A stretch of 64,000 bases of DNA from an uncultured Bacteroidota bacterium (GTDB lineage Bacteria; Bacteroidota; Bacteroidia; Flavobacteriales; Flavobacteriaceae), in assembly GCA_903838055.1 (NCBI GenBank), contig CAILWV010000067.1, positions 1-64,000 of the forward strand, in the 5' to 3' direction. The notes under the pieces are model-generated. The model worked only from the letters and a program-made list of their open reading frames with translations, did no database searches and was not told the DNA's origin. Both the position numbers and the translations under genes were made by a program. Each line of letters opens with the position of its first letter. The first letter of the stretch is position 1. Positions 63,974 to 64,000 of the stretch are shown in pieces.

Positions 63974-64000
63974 AACCACTCAAGAAATTGAGTGGTTTTT
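63974..64000 (+). terminator. Terminator at the window end
   Basis: AACCACTCAA / TTGAGTGGTT with a GAAA loop, followed by Ts at the edge. Confidence 0.88.

Overview
The window is AT-rich chromosomal DNA from a member of the Bacteroidota, almost certainly Flavobacterium or a close Flavobacteriaceae relative. Evidence for this: a PorV fragment of the type IX secretion system followed by cdd-pdhA-pdhC, an E2 with two lipoyl domains, the families DUF4290, DUF5686, DUF3871, TIGR03643 and DUF2452, lipoproteins and outer-membrane barrels with Bacteroidota-type signals, and promoters that fit TTTG-N19-TANNTTTG upstream of the tRNA-Met and HU genes. Purine-rich Shine-Dalgarno sequences are mostly absent and several genes start with TTG, which also fits.

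Layout. 1-18.0 kb is core genome: porV end, cdd, pyruvate dehydrogenase E1-alpha/E2, aroQ, a DUF5686 protein, a TauE-like permease, murA, DUF4290, DUF493, a lipoprotein, an AAA ATPase, recQ, fmt, HU, yqgE, a class IV aminotransferase and a START-like protein. A tRNA-Met (CAT) gene follows at 18041-18114. 18.1-48.1 kb is accessory DNA. 48.4-64.0 kb is core again: an acidic protein, a deoxyhypusine synthase-like protein, arginine decarboxylase, aroB, a light/DNA-repair cluster with three photolyase/cryptochrome paralogues and small companion genes, proline dehydrogenase, amtB, and two outer-membrane barrels.

The main discovery is that the 30-kb accessory block is a tandem accretion of three islands at one tRNA-Met gene. 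The 3' part of the tRNA (from the anticodon region to one base past the discriminator) is repeated at 35721-35767, 43293-43335 and 48052-48094. Island 1 (18116-35767) carries a type I restriction-modification operon with an AlbA_2/ATPase gene inside it, a Sak4-like ATPase/RadC/DUF3871 module, a strongly foldable intergenic element, a block of unknown genes and a tyrosine recombinase beside its right att site. Island 2 (35768-43335) carries a Pls-like single-module peptide synthetase (adenylation, carrier, then three membrane/left-handed-helix units), an outer-membrane barrel, a divergent phosphopantetheinyl transferase and a possible HUH replication-protein relic. Island 3 (43336-48094) carries an unknown protein coupled to an EamA permease, a 63-residue repeat protein, an unknown protein and a uracil-DNA-glycosylase-like protein.

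Islands 2 and 3 share a distinctive end structure that island 1 lacks: directly after the att core there is a 12-bp-stem terminator, then two AAGTGAGGAA boxes 67 bp apart; near the right end there is a pair of similar boxes 13 bp apart. Neither island has a visible recombinase. The DNA after the last att site is a third copy of this left end, which suggests a fourth, decayed island. These look like non-autonomous cargo islands moved in trans; I do not recognise the family. Functional assignments come from reading translations by eye; no database search was run.
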